DNA from: Rugosimonospora africana | GTDB lineage: Bacteria; Actinomycetota; Actinomycetes; Mycobacteriales; Micromonosporaceae | Direction: 5' to 3' | NCBI RefSeq assembly: GCF_016862975.1 | Contig: NZ_BONZ01000096.1 | Location: 1 to 37,349 of the forward strand | Length of the DNA stretch: 37,349 nt | Shown here: piece after piece, positions 14,833 through 22,258 of the stretch | Position numbering within the stretch: position 1 is the stretch's first letter | Layout of the letters: each line of letters starts with the position of its first letter | Notes under the pieces: model-generated | The model's database searches: none | The model's input: only the letters and a program-made list of their open reading frames with translations | Told to the model about the DNA's origin: nothing | Translations under genes and position numbers: made by a program

Positions 14833-15690
14833 TCAGGCGGGGACGCCGGATTGTTGTATGAGTTGGCTGAGCGCCGTGTCGTAGGCGCGGGCTACGGCGC
14901 GTAGCGGCGCGGCCGCTGGAGGTTGAGGGTCGGCGAGTTGGGCTTCGCCGCTGTGGATGAGTCTGTTGTGGAATCTGGTGAGGAACATGGCGTGGTGCAG
15001 CCCGGCTTCGGTCACGCGGTAGCGATGGGTGTGCGGGATGCGTTCGATGAGGCCGTGCAGTCGCAGTCTTCGTAGGTCGTAGGTGGCGCGGCCGGGTGGC
15101 CATGAGTTCGGATCGGTGCCGAGCATCTGGGCGAGGTGGTTGCGTAGGTCGGTGTTGGTGAAGCCGTGCGGGTGCAGTCTGAAGATGAGCAGGACGGCGA
15201 GCAGTGCCTGGGCTCGGGGGTCGCCGAAGCGTAGGCCGGCGGCGTGTTGGCCGTCGATGTTGGTGGGGGCGGTGACGGTGGTGAACGCTTCGGCTCCGGT
15301 GGCGGGGTCGTGGCTGAGGTCTTCGACGTGCAGTAGACGTCGGTTGGCTTGGAAGCCGAACTTCCGCATCGCGGGTAGGTTCGTCAGCCCTTTGAGGATC
15401 CCGAAGTCGCCGGGGTCGTTTATGGTGGTCTCGGTGCGTAGTGCGATGCCTTCCTTGTGGTACTGCTTGATCGTGGAGTGTTTGAAGTCTACGTGGAGGC
15501 TGGGTGTCACCCCGGAGTTGATGATGCGGGTGCGGAACGCTCCGGGGGTGCGTAGCTTGCGGCTGGCGAAGATGCGGTGGCCGAAGATCAGTCCGACCTG
15601 GTCGGGGCGGCCGAGGTTGAGGTTGTCGCGGATGACTTGTTCGAAGAAGATGCGTCCGTCGTCACTTGACCCGCGACCGGAGTCTGCCAC
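14833..15690 (-). CDS. 5'-truncated member of an uncharacterised dispersed protein family
   Basis: 285 codons from GTG 15690, no ribosome site. From about residue 12 (DGRIFFEQVIRDNLNLGRPD) it is highly regular: TPGAFRTRIINSGVTPSLHV, FKHSTIKQYHKEGIALRTET, TINDPGDFGILKGLTNLP, FGFQANRRLLHVEDLSHD, and a C-terminal winged-helix-like part TYDLRRLRLHGLIERIPHTH. I recall this family as proteins of about 500 residues, present in several copies in some bacterial genomes and without known function. The N-terminal half is missing here and the first ten residues look like junction sequence. The basic, conserved TPSLHVDFKHS core and dispersed occurrence suggest a nucleic-acid-acting mobile-element protein, an inference. 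It faces the RiPP genes, 12 bases from their end. Confidence 0.6.
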   Translation of the reverse strand: MADSGRGSSDDGRIFFEQVIRDNLNLGRPDQVGLIFGHRIFASRKLRTPGAFRTRIINSGVTPSLHVDFKHSTIKQYHKEGIALRTETTINDPGDFGILKGLTNLPAMRKFGFQANRRLLHVEDLSHDPATGAEAFTTVTAPTNIDGQHAAGLRFGDPRAQALLAVLLIFRLHPHGFTNTDLRNHLAQMLGTDPNSWPPGRATYDLRRLRLHGLIERIPHTHRYRVTEAGLHHAMFLTRFHNRLIHSGEAQLADPQPPAAAPLRAVARAYDTALSQLIQQSGVPA

Positions 15691-15707
15691 TGACCAGCGG
15701 CAACGCG

Positions 15708-16307
15708 CTACATGCCTCGTCGGGCTGGGGCGAAGCCCCGCTGGTACTCCAGCCCGGGATCGTTATGTAGACGCATGTCGATGATCTTCTCCGGGTTGGG
15801 GAGACCCGGGGCTGGTGCCTGCACATGCCGAAGAATCATGGCGACGACGTGGTCGAGCGGGCGTTGGTGTCTATCTCCAGGTCTGCGGCGGGTCTGAGGA
15901 GCGGCTCGATGGTGTGCTGGAGGTGCAGTACGCGGGCCAGTTCGTGGGGCTGCTTGCCGTAGGGATTGGTCCGTCTGGTGGTCAGCCTCGCGGCGATGAC
16001 GGGTGCGGGTGCGGTCAGCAGGATGATGTGGTCGATCTGTGGGTAGAACCTTCCCTGGTTTGGGGGCGCAGCCGCCGAGGAAGAGCACGTCGACGTCGTG
16101 GGTGGATAGCAGCTGTTGGATGCGGTCCTCGCGCCAGAGCCAGTCCTGTCCTGGTGCCAAGGCGGTCGGGTCGTCGTCGGGGACGTCGACCAGCTCTGAC
16201 AGGCCGTGGTAGTCGGTGTCGACGGCCTTGTAGCCACGTGCCGCGAGTTCCTCGATCACGGTCGACTTGTCAGTTCCTGACATTCCAGTCAGGAGTACCC
16301 GTTTCAC
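15708..16307 (-). pseudogene. P-loop nucleotide kinase-like ATPase, frameshifted, mutated Walker A
   Basis: The first 75 residues from ATG 16307 (MKRVLLTGMSGTDKSTVIEE, ARGYKAVDTDYHGLSE, WREDRIQQLLSTHDVDVLFL) are a typical small AAA/kinase-like ATPase. After GGCAP the frame shifts at a C5/A3 run (plus-strand about 16059-16066) into NQGRFYPQIDHIILLTAP, TTRRTNPYGKQPHELARVL and AADLEIDTNA. It then shifts back at a G run (15859-15861) to PLDHVVAMILRHVQ, so two compensating one-base indels break the gene. Walker A reads GMSGTDKST where relatives have GMSGTGKST: the Gly before Lys is Asp (GAC). That substitution argues for real decay rather than read errors alone. The frame ends at 15708 after an unusual tail. 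Confidence 0.65.
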
Positions 16308-16437
16308 GGGATCAACCTATCTCCGACCGACGGCATCTCGCCGTCGGGTATTGACACGGGTGGTTGCGCGGGTCGACGCGGGCTGGGGCGGGCCGCCACG
16401 TGATCATCAGCGACTTGTGGAGACAACTTCGGATTTT

Positions 16438-16640
16438 GTGGCGACCGCTGGCGACAGCGTAGACGCCGAGAGTTGGTTGGCGGAGTTCGACTCGGGGTTC
16501 GCGCGGATCGCGGGCCGGTTCGGGCGGTGGAGCCACGCCGGCAGGCGCGAGCGTTTCTGCTGGGGCCGCTGTCCGATGTGGACACTCGTACGTGTTTGGC
16601 AGTTGGCTGAGCAGGCCGGTGACCGGTCACCGCGCTTCTG
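16438..16640 (+). pseudogene. IS701-family transposase, N-terminal remnant
   Basis: From GTG 16438 the plus strand reads ESWLAEFDSGFARIAGRFGR. With one G restored near 16527 it continues VEPRRQARAFLLGPLSDVDT, then RTC. With one T removed at 16595-16597 it goes on WQLAEQAGDRSP. This is the N-terminal region of IS701-type DDE transposases. It stops at about 16640, where an ISL3-like piece starts on the other strand. Both frame breaks are one-base changes in short homopolymers. Confidence 0.6.
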
Positions 16641-16777
16641 GCACCAGCGAAACGACGCACCGTACCCCGGTCCGGCCGCAGCTGCTGCGAGATCCGGTTC
16701 AGCGAGCACCACTCGGCAGCCAGCTGCTGGACCGCCGCGTACCGGTCCGGAGTGCGCACCACCAGACGGCGCTCCCG
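16634..16777 (-). pseudogene. ISL3-family transposase, internal remnant
   Basis: Minus-strand peptide RERRLVVRTPDRYAAVQQLA, then NRISQQLRPDRGTVRRFAGA, matches the helix-turn-helix linker of ISL3 transposases (R-T-x-x-R-x-A-V...I-x-x-QL-x-L-D-R-x-TVRR-A). Only about 48 residues survive. It directly abuts the IS701 piece and is in the same open frame as the IS110-like start further upstream. Confidence 0.45.
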
Positions 16778-16909
16778 CACACACACGTCACGGACACCCG
16801 CTGCCTTTGGTGGCGCGGTCGGCTCCTCGACTGCCGGCTCAGGTGGCCGTGGTGTTAGCTGCTCGGCCGGTGGGTCCGCCGCCTGCAACGTGGCGGCCGC
16901 GGCGCGCAC

Positions 16910-16975
16910 GCAGGCGTCGACCACCGCCACCCCGTGGTGACGCTTGCCGACGTCGATCCCGTTTATAAGCCACAC
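16910..16975 (-). pseudogene. IS110-family transposase, N-terminal scrap
   Basis: The first 22 codons of a minus-strand frame, NGIDVGKRHHGVAVVDA, match the RuvC-like start of IS110 transposases (GIDVGK-x-HH-A-VVD). The similarity ends within about 25 residues. The piece borders the catabolic locus and may mark an old insertion edge. Confidence 0.4.
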
Positions 16976-17031
16976 CCGGCCGTCCCGGGCCGCCCGTCAA
17001 CTTGCGGAGATCGATGGGTCGCCGGGGTGGT

Positions 17032-18021
17032 TCACTCGGGGGCTACCAGGCGGGTACCGGCGAGTTGGCCCCGTGCGCCGAGGGCGCTCATCGTCAGTCC
17101 GGTGACGTCCCCGGGCGCATACCGCTGCAGAATGTCCAATCCCAGTCGGGCCCGGCGGACCCGTTCGATGGCGGAACCGACGACGACATCGGTAAGATGC
17201 CGGCCGCTGGGATAGATCTCGGGTGCGTTGCGCAGCCCGAACTTGACATAGACCGGGGCGGCGACCCGGATCACCTCGGCGATGTCGTACAACCGGACGA
17301 ACCCGCCGATGCTGTCGGGTGCCTCGAGGTAGAAGTCGATGGTGGCAAGGCTCGCGGCACGTAGTTCGGACAGCTGCGCGAGGGTCAGGTCGCTGGGCAC
17401 GTTGATGGTGTCCGCGCCGAGTTGGGTGAGCAGGAGGAACGAGGCGGGGTTGGCCGGTGCCGCCTGCACGCTCAGCTTCAGCTGTATCGTCGCCGGAAGC
17501 ATGCCCTGGCAACGCAGTTGGTGCAGGGTCCACAGCACGCCCTCGTCGGCGACCAGCAGGCTCGCAACTCCGAGCCCGGCGGCGCGGACTGCCTCGGCGA
17601 TACAACCGGCCAGCCCATCGCGGCCGCGTGCCCGCGCGCCGAGTGCTCCAGGCGTAAAGCGTTGTGCGCCGATGTCCCACGCCGCCCGGGGCCCGACGAA
17701 CAGGCAGAGTTCGATGCCGCGCTGGGTGGTCTGGGCGAGCATCTCCTCGATCTCTTGGTCGGTGAGCATCATGACGCCCGAACCCTGCGAGACCCGGTGG
17801 ACGGGCACCTCCAGGGAGTCCGCAGTCTCGATGACGGCCCGCAGCGCAGCCGGTCCCTCGACGCTCGGGATCTCGACGCGCCACGCGCCGCCGTCGGGGA
17901 AGCGCAACGGTGATGCCGGCGGTTCGGCCGGGGCCGCGCCGAGGCCCACGCGTGCCAAGTGCTCGGCGCCGGGGGTGATGGCGCGCGGTTCGGGGTGGGG
18001 CACGGGGGAGGAGCCGTTCAC
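17032..18021 (-). CDS. U32-peptidase-like TIM-barrel protein
   Basis: 329 residues from GTG 18021, with AAGGAG about ten bases upstream; a longer frame to 18126 overlaps the GNAT gene and has Arg-rich junk. The core reads like proteins annotated as U32-type peptidases: SLLVADEGVLWTLHQLRCQG, KLSVQAAPANPASFLLLTQL, GADTINVPSDLTLAQLSELR, IDFYLEAPDSIGGFVRLYDI, VYVKFGLRNAPEIYPSGRHL. No signal peptide. This subgroup is found beside sugar-catabolism genes. A TIM-barrel enzyme or binding role on a sugar intermediate is as likely as proteolysis. Last gene of the minus-strand arm (IclR, Gfo/Idh, GNAT, this gene), 14 bases after the GNAT stop. Confidence 0.7.
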   Translation of the reverse strand: MNGSSPVPHPEPRAITPGAEHLARVGLGAAPAEPPASPLRFPDGGAWRVEIPSVEGPAALRAVIETADSLEVPVHRVSQGSGVMMLTDQEIEEMLAQTTQRGIELCLFVGPRAAWDIGAQRFTPGALGARARGRDGLAGCIAEAVRAAGLGVASLLVADEGVLWTLHQLRCQGMLPATIQLKLSVQAAPANPASFLLLTQLGADTINVPSDLTLAQLSELRAASLATIDFYLEAPDSIGGFVRLYDIAEVIRVAAPVYVKFGLRNAPEIYPSGRHLTDVVVGSAIERVRRARLGLDILQRYAPGDVTGLTMSALGARGQLAGTRLVAPE

Positions 18022-18035
18022 GGCGATGCGTCTCC

Positions 18036-18683
18036 TTAGGGGAGTGGGCGGGCTGTCGGCGGATCGGGTCGCGTGCCGGCGGACGGCGCTGGCGTGCCGC
18101 CGAGCCGCTGGTGGACCGCGGCCCACCGGTCCGACATGTCTGGGGCGTACAGGTGTGGGGTGAACCCCAACCTCAGGTAGATCGCCAGCGCCGGCAGCCG
18201 GAAGTCGTCGGTACGCAGGAAGATGCTCATCGCCCCGGCGTCGACCAAGCGGTTGGCCACCGCGGCGGTGACCGATCGGCCCAGGCCGTGGCCGGAGTGG
18301 TCGGGGTCGGCGGCAATCCAGCCGACCTCGTACCCGCCGGGGTAAAGCTCCGGTACGGGATTGTGTTGCGCCATTCCGGTCGCGACGAGGCGGCCGGTCG
18401 GCTGGTGGACGACGACCAGCCAGCCGTCGGGCAGCACGCTGGCGTGCACTTGGGCGAGCTCCTCGTCGCCCCAGCTGCCGAGTTCGACTCGTGCCATGAG
18501 CTCACGGAACGGGGCGATGTCCGCGTCGCTCCCCGGGCGCAGTAGGTATCCGGGTGCCGGCCGCAGTGCGTCGGGGTAGGGGCGGCGTCCCGCCGGCCAG
18601 AGCATGTGCAACTGGCGGTACCCGGGGTCACCATGATGGTCGCCCGCGCCGGGCCGCGGTCCGTTCGCGGAGTCGCTAGGCAC
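18036..18683 (-). CDS. GNAT-family N-acetyltransferase
   Basis: 215 residues from GTG 18683, preceded by GGGAGG at six bases and overlapping the Gfo/Idh stop by eight bases. After an N-terminal extension the GNAT fold begins near residue 48. The acetyl-CoA loop is PDHSGHGLGRSVTAAVANRL, preceded by the beta-4 strand YEVGWIAAD. The C-terminal part (DDFRLPALAIYLRLGFTPHL) is typical. It belongs to the simple GNATs whose substrate cannot be predicted. In this operon it might acetylate an amino sugar or a pathway intermediate, an inference. Confidence 0.85.
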   Translation of the reverse strand: MPSDSANGPRPGAGDHHGDPGYRQLHMLWPAGRRPYPDALRPAPGYLLRPGSDADIAPFRELMARVELGSWGDEELAQVHASVLPDGWLVVVHQPTGRLVATGMAQHNPVPELYPGGYEVGWIAADPDHSGHGLGRSVTAAVANRLVDAGAMSIFLRTDDFRLPALAIYLRLGFTPHLYAPDMSDRWAAVHQRLGGTPAPSAGTRPDPPTARPLP

Positions 18684-19815
18684 GTGGAGCCTCCCGACCC
18701 GGTTCGACTCCGATGCCCGCGGTCCACAGTCGGGGGTCGGGTACATGCACCCAGGAGCCGCCCTCGCCGGCCGAGCGTTGCGAGGCGATGCCGGGCAGCG
18801 ACATGTCCAGCGCGTCGAAGACGCCGAACGGTACGTCGGTGTCGCCCACGATGGCGTGGACGAACTCGAGGACCGGCCACGCGTCGGCACCCCAGTGGCC
18901 GGCACCAGCCGGTACCTGCTGGTACCGCTCGGGCAGGAACTTCTCCTGGTAGGCGGAAAGCGGCTCCCAGGATCCGTCGGGACTGTGCCCGTGCAGGTAC
19001 ACCCGGGGTTGCTGGTTGGGTGCCCGGGGCGCCTCGTACGCACCGCCGGTGCCCTGCACGCTGTAGTAGTCCATCAGGTGTGGGCGGTTGGACAGCAGGT
19101 CGAACCGGACCCGCAGCAGCGCGCCGCGCGAGGTGCGGCACAGCAGCAGGACGGTGTCGTCGATCTCGTGCTCGGGGTCGGTGTGCCGACCTGTGCCGGT
19201 GCAGCTGACGGCCACCACCCGGTCGTCGAACCACTGCAGCAGCGGGCCCAGGCTGTGCGTGGGGTACGTGTGCCCGATGCGCCCGACCTGCCAGTAGTAG
19301 CGCCAGGTCGGCGCACCGGTGGGGGTATGGTGGAACTGCCGCATCTCGTGCAGGTACTCGCCCTCGCCGTAGTACAGTTCACCGAAGACACCGGCCCGGG
19401 CCATCGCGCCCACCACCAGGTTGCTGCGGATGTAGCAGTAGTTCTCGGCGAGCATGTAGCGGGCGTTGCTGCGGCGCACGGCGGCGACCAAGTCGCGCGC
19501 CTGCTCCAGGGACACCGCAGCCGGCACCTCCGACAGCACGTGAATCCCGGCGTCGAGTGCCATGATCGCCTGGGGCACGTGGTGCTGCTGCGGCGAGGAC
19601 ACGATGACCAGGTCGCAGTGGTCGAGCAGTTCCTGGTAGCTGGCGCAGACCACGTCGAGCCCGTGGTCGGCCGCGAACCGCTGGCGGGCACCGGGATCCG
19701 GGTCGTAGACCGCGGCGAGGCGGGCGTCTCCCGCGGCGGCGCGCAGCCCGGCCACGAACCCGCCGCCGCGCGGCGCCCCGGCGACGCCGACCCGCAGCGG
19801 GATTCTCCTCCTCAT
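18676..19815 (-). CDS. Gfo/Idh/MocA-family oxidoreductase
   Basis: 379 residues from ATG 19815, with GGGAGG nearby upstream. The N-terminal Rossmann domain begins LRVGVAGAPRGGGFVAGL. The usual EKP motif appears as HVLSEVPAAVSLEQA, with Val in place of the Lys that contacts NAD(P) and substrate. The C-terminal alpha/beta domain holds the conserved NYCYIRSNLVVGAMARAGVF, GEYLHEM, GHTYPTHSLGPLLQW. His of the HTYPTHSLGP segment is the likely catalytic position. Members oxidise or epimerise sugars, polyols and amino sugars with NAD(P). The EVP variant may act by a different mechanism or be less active, so it deserves care. It lies 76 bases downstream of the IclR gene and is coupled to the GNAT gene. 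Confidence 0.88.
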   Translation of the reverse strand: MRRRIPLRVGVAGAPRGGGFVAGLRAAAGDARLAAVYDPDPGARQRFAADHGLDVVCASYQELLDHCDLVIVSSPQQHHVPQAIMALDAGIHVLSEVPAAVSLEQARDLVAAVRRSNARYMLAENYCYIRSNLVVGAMARAGVFGELYYGEGEYLHEMRQFHHTPTGAPTWRYYWQVGRIGHTYPTHSLGPLLQWFDDRVVAVSCTGTGRHTDPEHEIDDTVLLLCRTSRGALLRVRFDLLSNRPHLMDYYSVQGTGGAYEAPRAPNQQPRVYLHGHSPDGSWEPLSAYQEKFLPERYQQVPAGAGHWGADAWPVLEFVHAIVGDTDVPFGVFDALDMSLPGIASQRSAGEGGSWVHVPDPRLWTAGIGVEPGREAPRA

Positions 19816-19891
19816 CGGCCCGCCTCCCTGCGGTCGCCGGCCCGACGAGGCACGGTCCCACTGTCCTTGATGATTCGCTCGCTGCGCTCGC

Positions 19892-20695
19892 TCATCGATT
19901 GGTCTCCTCTGCTGCTGGCGCCTGGTCGGCGAGCGCTTCGAGCAACTGGGCCTGCTCGCTGACGGTCTCCCCGATGTCGAGCAGGCGGGCGTGCGGCAGC
20001 CGGTACGCCGGACCGCTAACGCTCAGCGCGTAGCGTGCGGTGCCGGCGGCGTCCCGGACCGGCGCGGCCGCGCAGCGCAGTCCCTCGACGGTCTCCTCGT
20101 CGTCGATGGCGAAGCCGCGCTCGCGTACCCGGGCCAGCTCGCGGAGCAGGTCGTCGGGGTCGGTGAGGGTGCGCGGGGTCAGTTGCGCCAGGTCGGTCCT
20201 GGCCAGCAGCGACCGCACGTCGGTGACCGGCAGTGTGCTCATGATGGCCTTGCCAAGGCCCGAGGCGTGCCAGGCATCCTTGTCTCCCACCGCGGCACCC
20301 ATCCGGATCGGCTGCGAACTCTGCAGCGCGTGGACGATGACCAGGTCGTGGCCGACCCGGGCACCGAAGTTGACCGTTTCGTTGAACTGCTCCACCAGGC
20401 GGGCCATCGACGACACGACCATCGACATGAAGTCGCGGCCGCTGACCGCGCTGCGGGCGAGCAGGAACATCCGCATGCCGATGCGGTACTGGCGGCTGGC
20501 CGGGTCGCGGTCAAGCAGGCCGTGCGAGACCAGGCTGCCCAGGTAGCGCAGCGTGGTGGCGTCGCTGAGACCCGCCTCGGCCGCGATCTTCGACAGAGAC
20601 GCCGGCCCGCCGGTCACCGCCTCGAAGATGCGGACCAGACGGTCCACTCCCTGTAGGCCGCGATCCCCGCGCGACCGTTCCGGCTGATCGGCCAC
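19892..20695 (-). CDS. IclR-family transcriptional regulator
   Basis: 267 residues. Residues 12-75 form the winged helix (GLQGVDRLVRIFEAVTGGPA, LSKIAAEAGLSDATTLRYLG). The C-terminal ligand domain has the usual GHDLVIVHALQSSQPIRMGA, WHASGLGKAIMS and a final AAAPVRDAAG-x-ARYALSVSGP. It diverges from the ABC transporter operon across 225 bases and heads the Gfo/Idh-GNAT-U32 arm. It most likely represses or activates both arms in response to the substrate or a keto-deoxy intermediate. An inverted repeat at 20723-20739 is a candidate operator. Confidence 0.92.
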   Translation of the reverse strand: MADQPERSRGDRGLQGVDRLVRIFEAVTGGPASLSKIAAEAGLSDATTLRYLGSLVSHGLLDRDPASRQYRIGMRMFLLARSAVSGRDFMSMVVSSMARLVEQFNETVNFGARVGHDLVIVHALQSSQPIRMGAAVGDKDAWHASGLGKAIMSTLPVTDVRSLLARTDLAQLTPRTLTDPDDLLRELARVRERGFAIDDEETVEGLRCAAAPVRDAAGTARYALSVSGPAYRLPHARLLDIGETVSEQAQLLEALADQAPAAEETNR

Positions 20696-20722
20696 TCATT
20701 CCTCCTCCACTGGAAGAGACTT

Positions 20723-20739
20723 CCTCCGCTGTACGGAGG
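20723..20739. promoter_or_regulatory. Inverted repeat, candidate IclR operator
   Basis: CCTCCG at 20723-20728 and CGGAGG at 20734-20739 form a perfect six-base palindrome with spacer CTGTA. It lies 28 bases upstream of the IclR start and about 180 bases upstream of the SBP gene. Nearby TTCCTCCACT occurs again at about 20840, so the TTCCTCC half is repeated across the divergent region. Binding by the adjacent IclR protein is inferred from position. Confidence 0.45.
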
Positions 20740-20790
20740 CGCTTCTCGGCTGACTCACCGTACGGGGTGGCAAGACCGGAGCGCAATGTC

Positions 20791-20819
20791 TTGACCAGGG
20801 AGTGGAGCGGATGTTTACT
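20791..20819 (+). promoter_or_regulatory. Putative sigma-70-type promoter of the sugar ABC/catabolic operon
   Basis: TTGACC (20791-20796), 17 bases, TTTACT (20814-20819), about 100 bases before the SBP start. It is the best -35/-10 pair seen in the divergent region. The leader also contains CAGGAGGG as ribosome site before ATG 20921. Confidence 0.45.
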
Positions 20820-20920
20820 TCACTTCACTCAGAACAAGTTCCTCCACTCAGCGAAAGAAGGCGGCACAGGATCTCGCCCACGCCGCGTCCCCGCGTGCCA
20901 AGCCACAGGAGGGAATCCTC

Positions 20921-22258
20921 ATGAGCACCTACACGTACTCCCGACGCCGTTTCCTGCAGTCGGCGGCCCTGGCCGGTGCCGGCCTGGCGCTGGGCGCCTG
21001 CGGTGGCGGCGCCGGATCTGGCAAGGGCGGCACCCTCAAGTACTGGAACCAGTTCTTCCCCACCTCGTCGACCACCGACAAGTCGCTCAAGCGCGATGAC
21101 TTCTGGGTAGTCCAGTCCGCCAAGCGCTTCTCCGAGGCCCACGGCATCACCGTCGAGGTCAGCGACCTGCCCGGGGACGACAGCGCCTTCACCAAGTTCC
21201 GCACCGCGGGCGTCGCGCGCAACGGCCCCGACGTTGCCTCGCTCTGGTCCGGCTCGTACACCTTCGGGCTGAAGAACTACATCGAGCCCCTCGACAGCTA
21301 CCTGGACAACGGGTACCGCAGCACCCTGACCGGCTGGGACGTGGGCACCGAGGGGCTGGTCGCCGAGAAGGGCACCATCTACGGTGTACCGCCCGGCAAC
21401 GATGGCATCGCCGCGGTCTACTTCGACAGCCGGGTGCTCGACCGCGCGGGCGCGAAGGTCAGCGAGGACACGGTGCTGGAGTGGGACGAGTGGCTCGACG
21501 TGCTCAGGAAGATCAAGGCGACCGGTGTCACGCCGCTGGCCCTCGGCAACGGCGACTACACGCTCTTCTCGCTGTTCTACTGGATCGCACAGGTGACCGG
21601 AGGGGAGACCGGGCTGCGCGACCTGGGTGACGGTACCCGCAAGTTCAACGACTCCGCGCTGCAGGCGGTCGTGCGCCAGTGGCTGCAACTGGTCCCGTAC
21701 ACCCTGGCCTCGCCATCCACAATGGATGATCCGATCGGGCAGATCGCGGCTGGGAAGGCCTCCACTGTCATCCAGGGACCCTGGGCCATCTCCGACCTGC
21801 GCAACGTGCTGGGCGACGATGTCCTTATGACCAGGCTGCCCAACATCAACGCCACCGCGCCAGTGCGCGACAGCGGCATCGGCGGGCCCGGCGGCGACCT
21901 GGTGGTTACCAAGTACTCCAAGCAAAAGGACGAGGCGGTCGCCTTCATTAAGCACCTGACCAGCAAGGCCGAGCAGCTCGACCGGATCAAGAACCACCCG
22001 CACGAGGACATCAAGTTCCCCAACCTCGCGGGGCTCGACCTCGCGTCGCTGTTCACCGACTCGCTGCTGGTGCGGCAGGCCGAGTGGGTGAACCAGAAGT
22101 TCGTCTTCTACGCCGACAACATCTGGCCGACCGACCTGGTCAACGAGATCTACGCGCAGGCGCAGCTGATCTGGGCCGGCAAGAAGACCCCCGAGGCGTT
22201 CCTCTCGGCGCTGGACGACAAGCGCGACAGCATCGTGAAAAATGGGGGCAACAAGTGA
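20921..22258 (+). CDS. Sugar ABC transporter substrate-binding lipoprotein
   Basis: 445 residues from ATG 20921 behind GGAGG. The N-terminus has both a twin-arginine motif (SRRRFLQSAALAGAG) and a lipobox (LALGAC, Cys 27), so it is probably exported folded and lipid-anchored. The mature protein is a CUT1 (cluster B/D) extracellular solute-binding protein: GGTLKYWNQFF at the start, hinge segments GPDVASLWSGSYTF and YGVPPGNDGIAAVYFDSRVL, and a C-terminal EAFLSALDDKRDSIV. Ligand unknown; family members bind mono- to oligosaccharides. It overlaps the first permease gene by four bases (GTGA). Confidence 0.93.
   Translation: MSTYTYSRRRFLQSAALAGAGLALGACGGGAGSGKGGTLKYWNQFFPTSSTTDKSLKRDDFWVVQSAKRFSEAHGITVEVSDLPGDDSAFTKFRTAGVARNGPDVASLWSGSYTFGLKNYIEPLDSYLDNGYRSTLTGWDVGTEGLVAEKGTIYGVPPGNDGIAAVYFDSRVLDRAGAKVSEDTVLEWDEWLDVLRKIKATGVTPLALGNGDYTLFSLFYWIAQVTGGETGLRDLGDGTRKFNDSALQAVVRQWLQLVPYTLASPSTMDDPIGQIAAGKASTVIQGPWAISDLRNVLGDDVLMTRLPNINATAPVRDSGIGGPGGDLVVTKYSKQKDEAVAFIKHLTSKAEQLDRIKNHPHEDIKFPNLAGLDLASLFTDSLLVRQAEWVNQKFVFYADNIWPTDLVNEIYAQAQLIWAGKKTPEAFLSALDDKRDSIVKNGGNK

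Noticed and set aside
18701-18720. GGTTCGACTCC, resembling a tRNA T-loop
   Set aside because: Lies inside the Gfo/Idh gene and no cloverleaf can be drawn around it. No tRNA or rRNA was found in the window.
19869-19895. CGCTCGCTGCGCTCGCTC between IclR and Gfo/Idh genes
   Set aside because: A short direct repeat of a kind common in actinomycete intergenic DNA; not distinctive enough to call a site.
20825-22003. Open minus-strand frame of 392 codons opposite the SBP gene
   Set aside because: The plus-strand lipoprotein is clearly real; the antisense frame has no domain or ribosome site.
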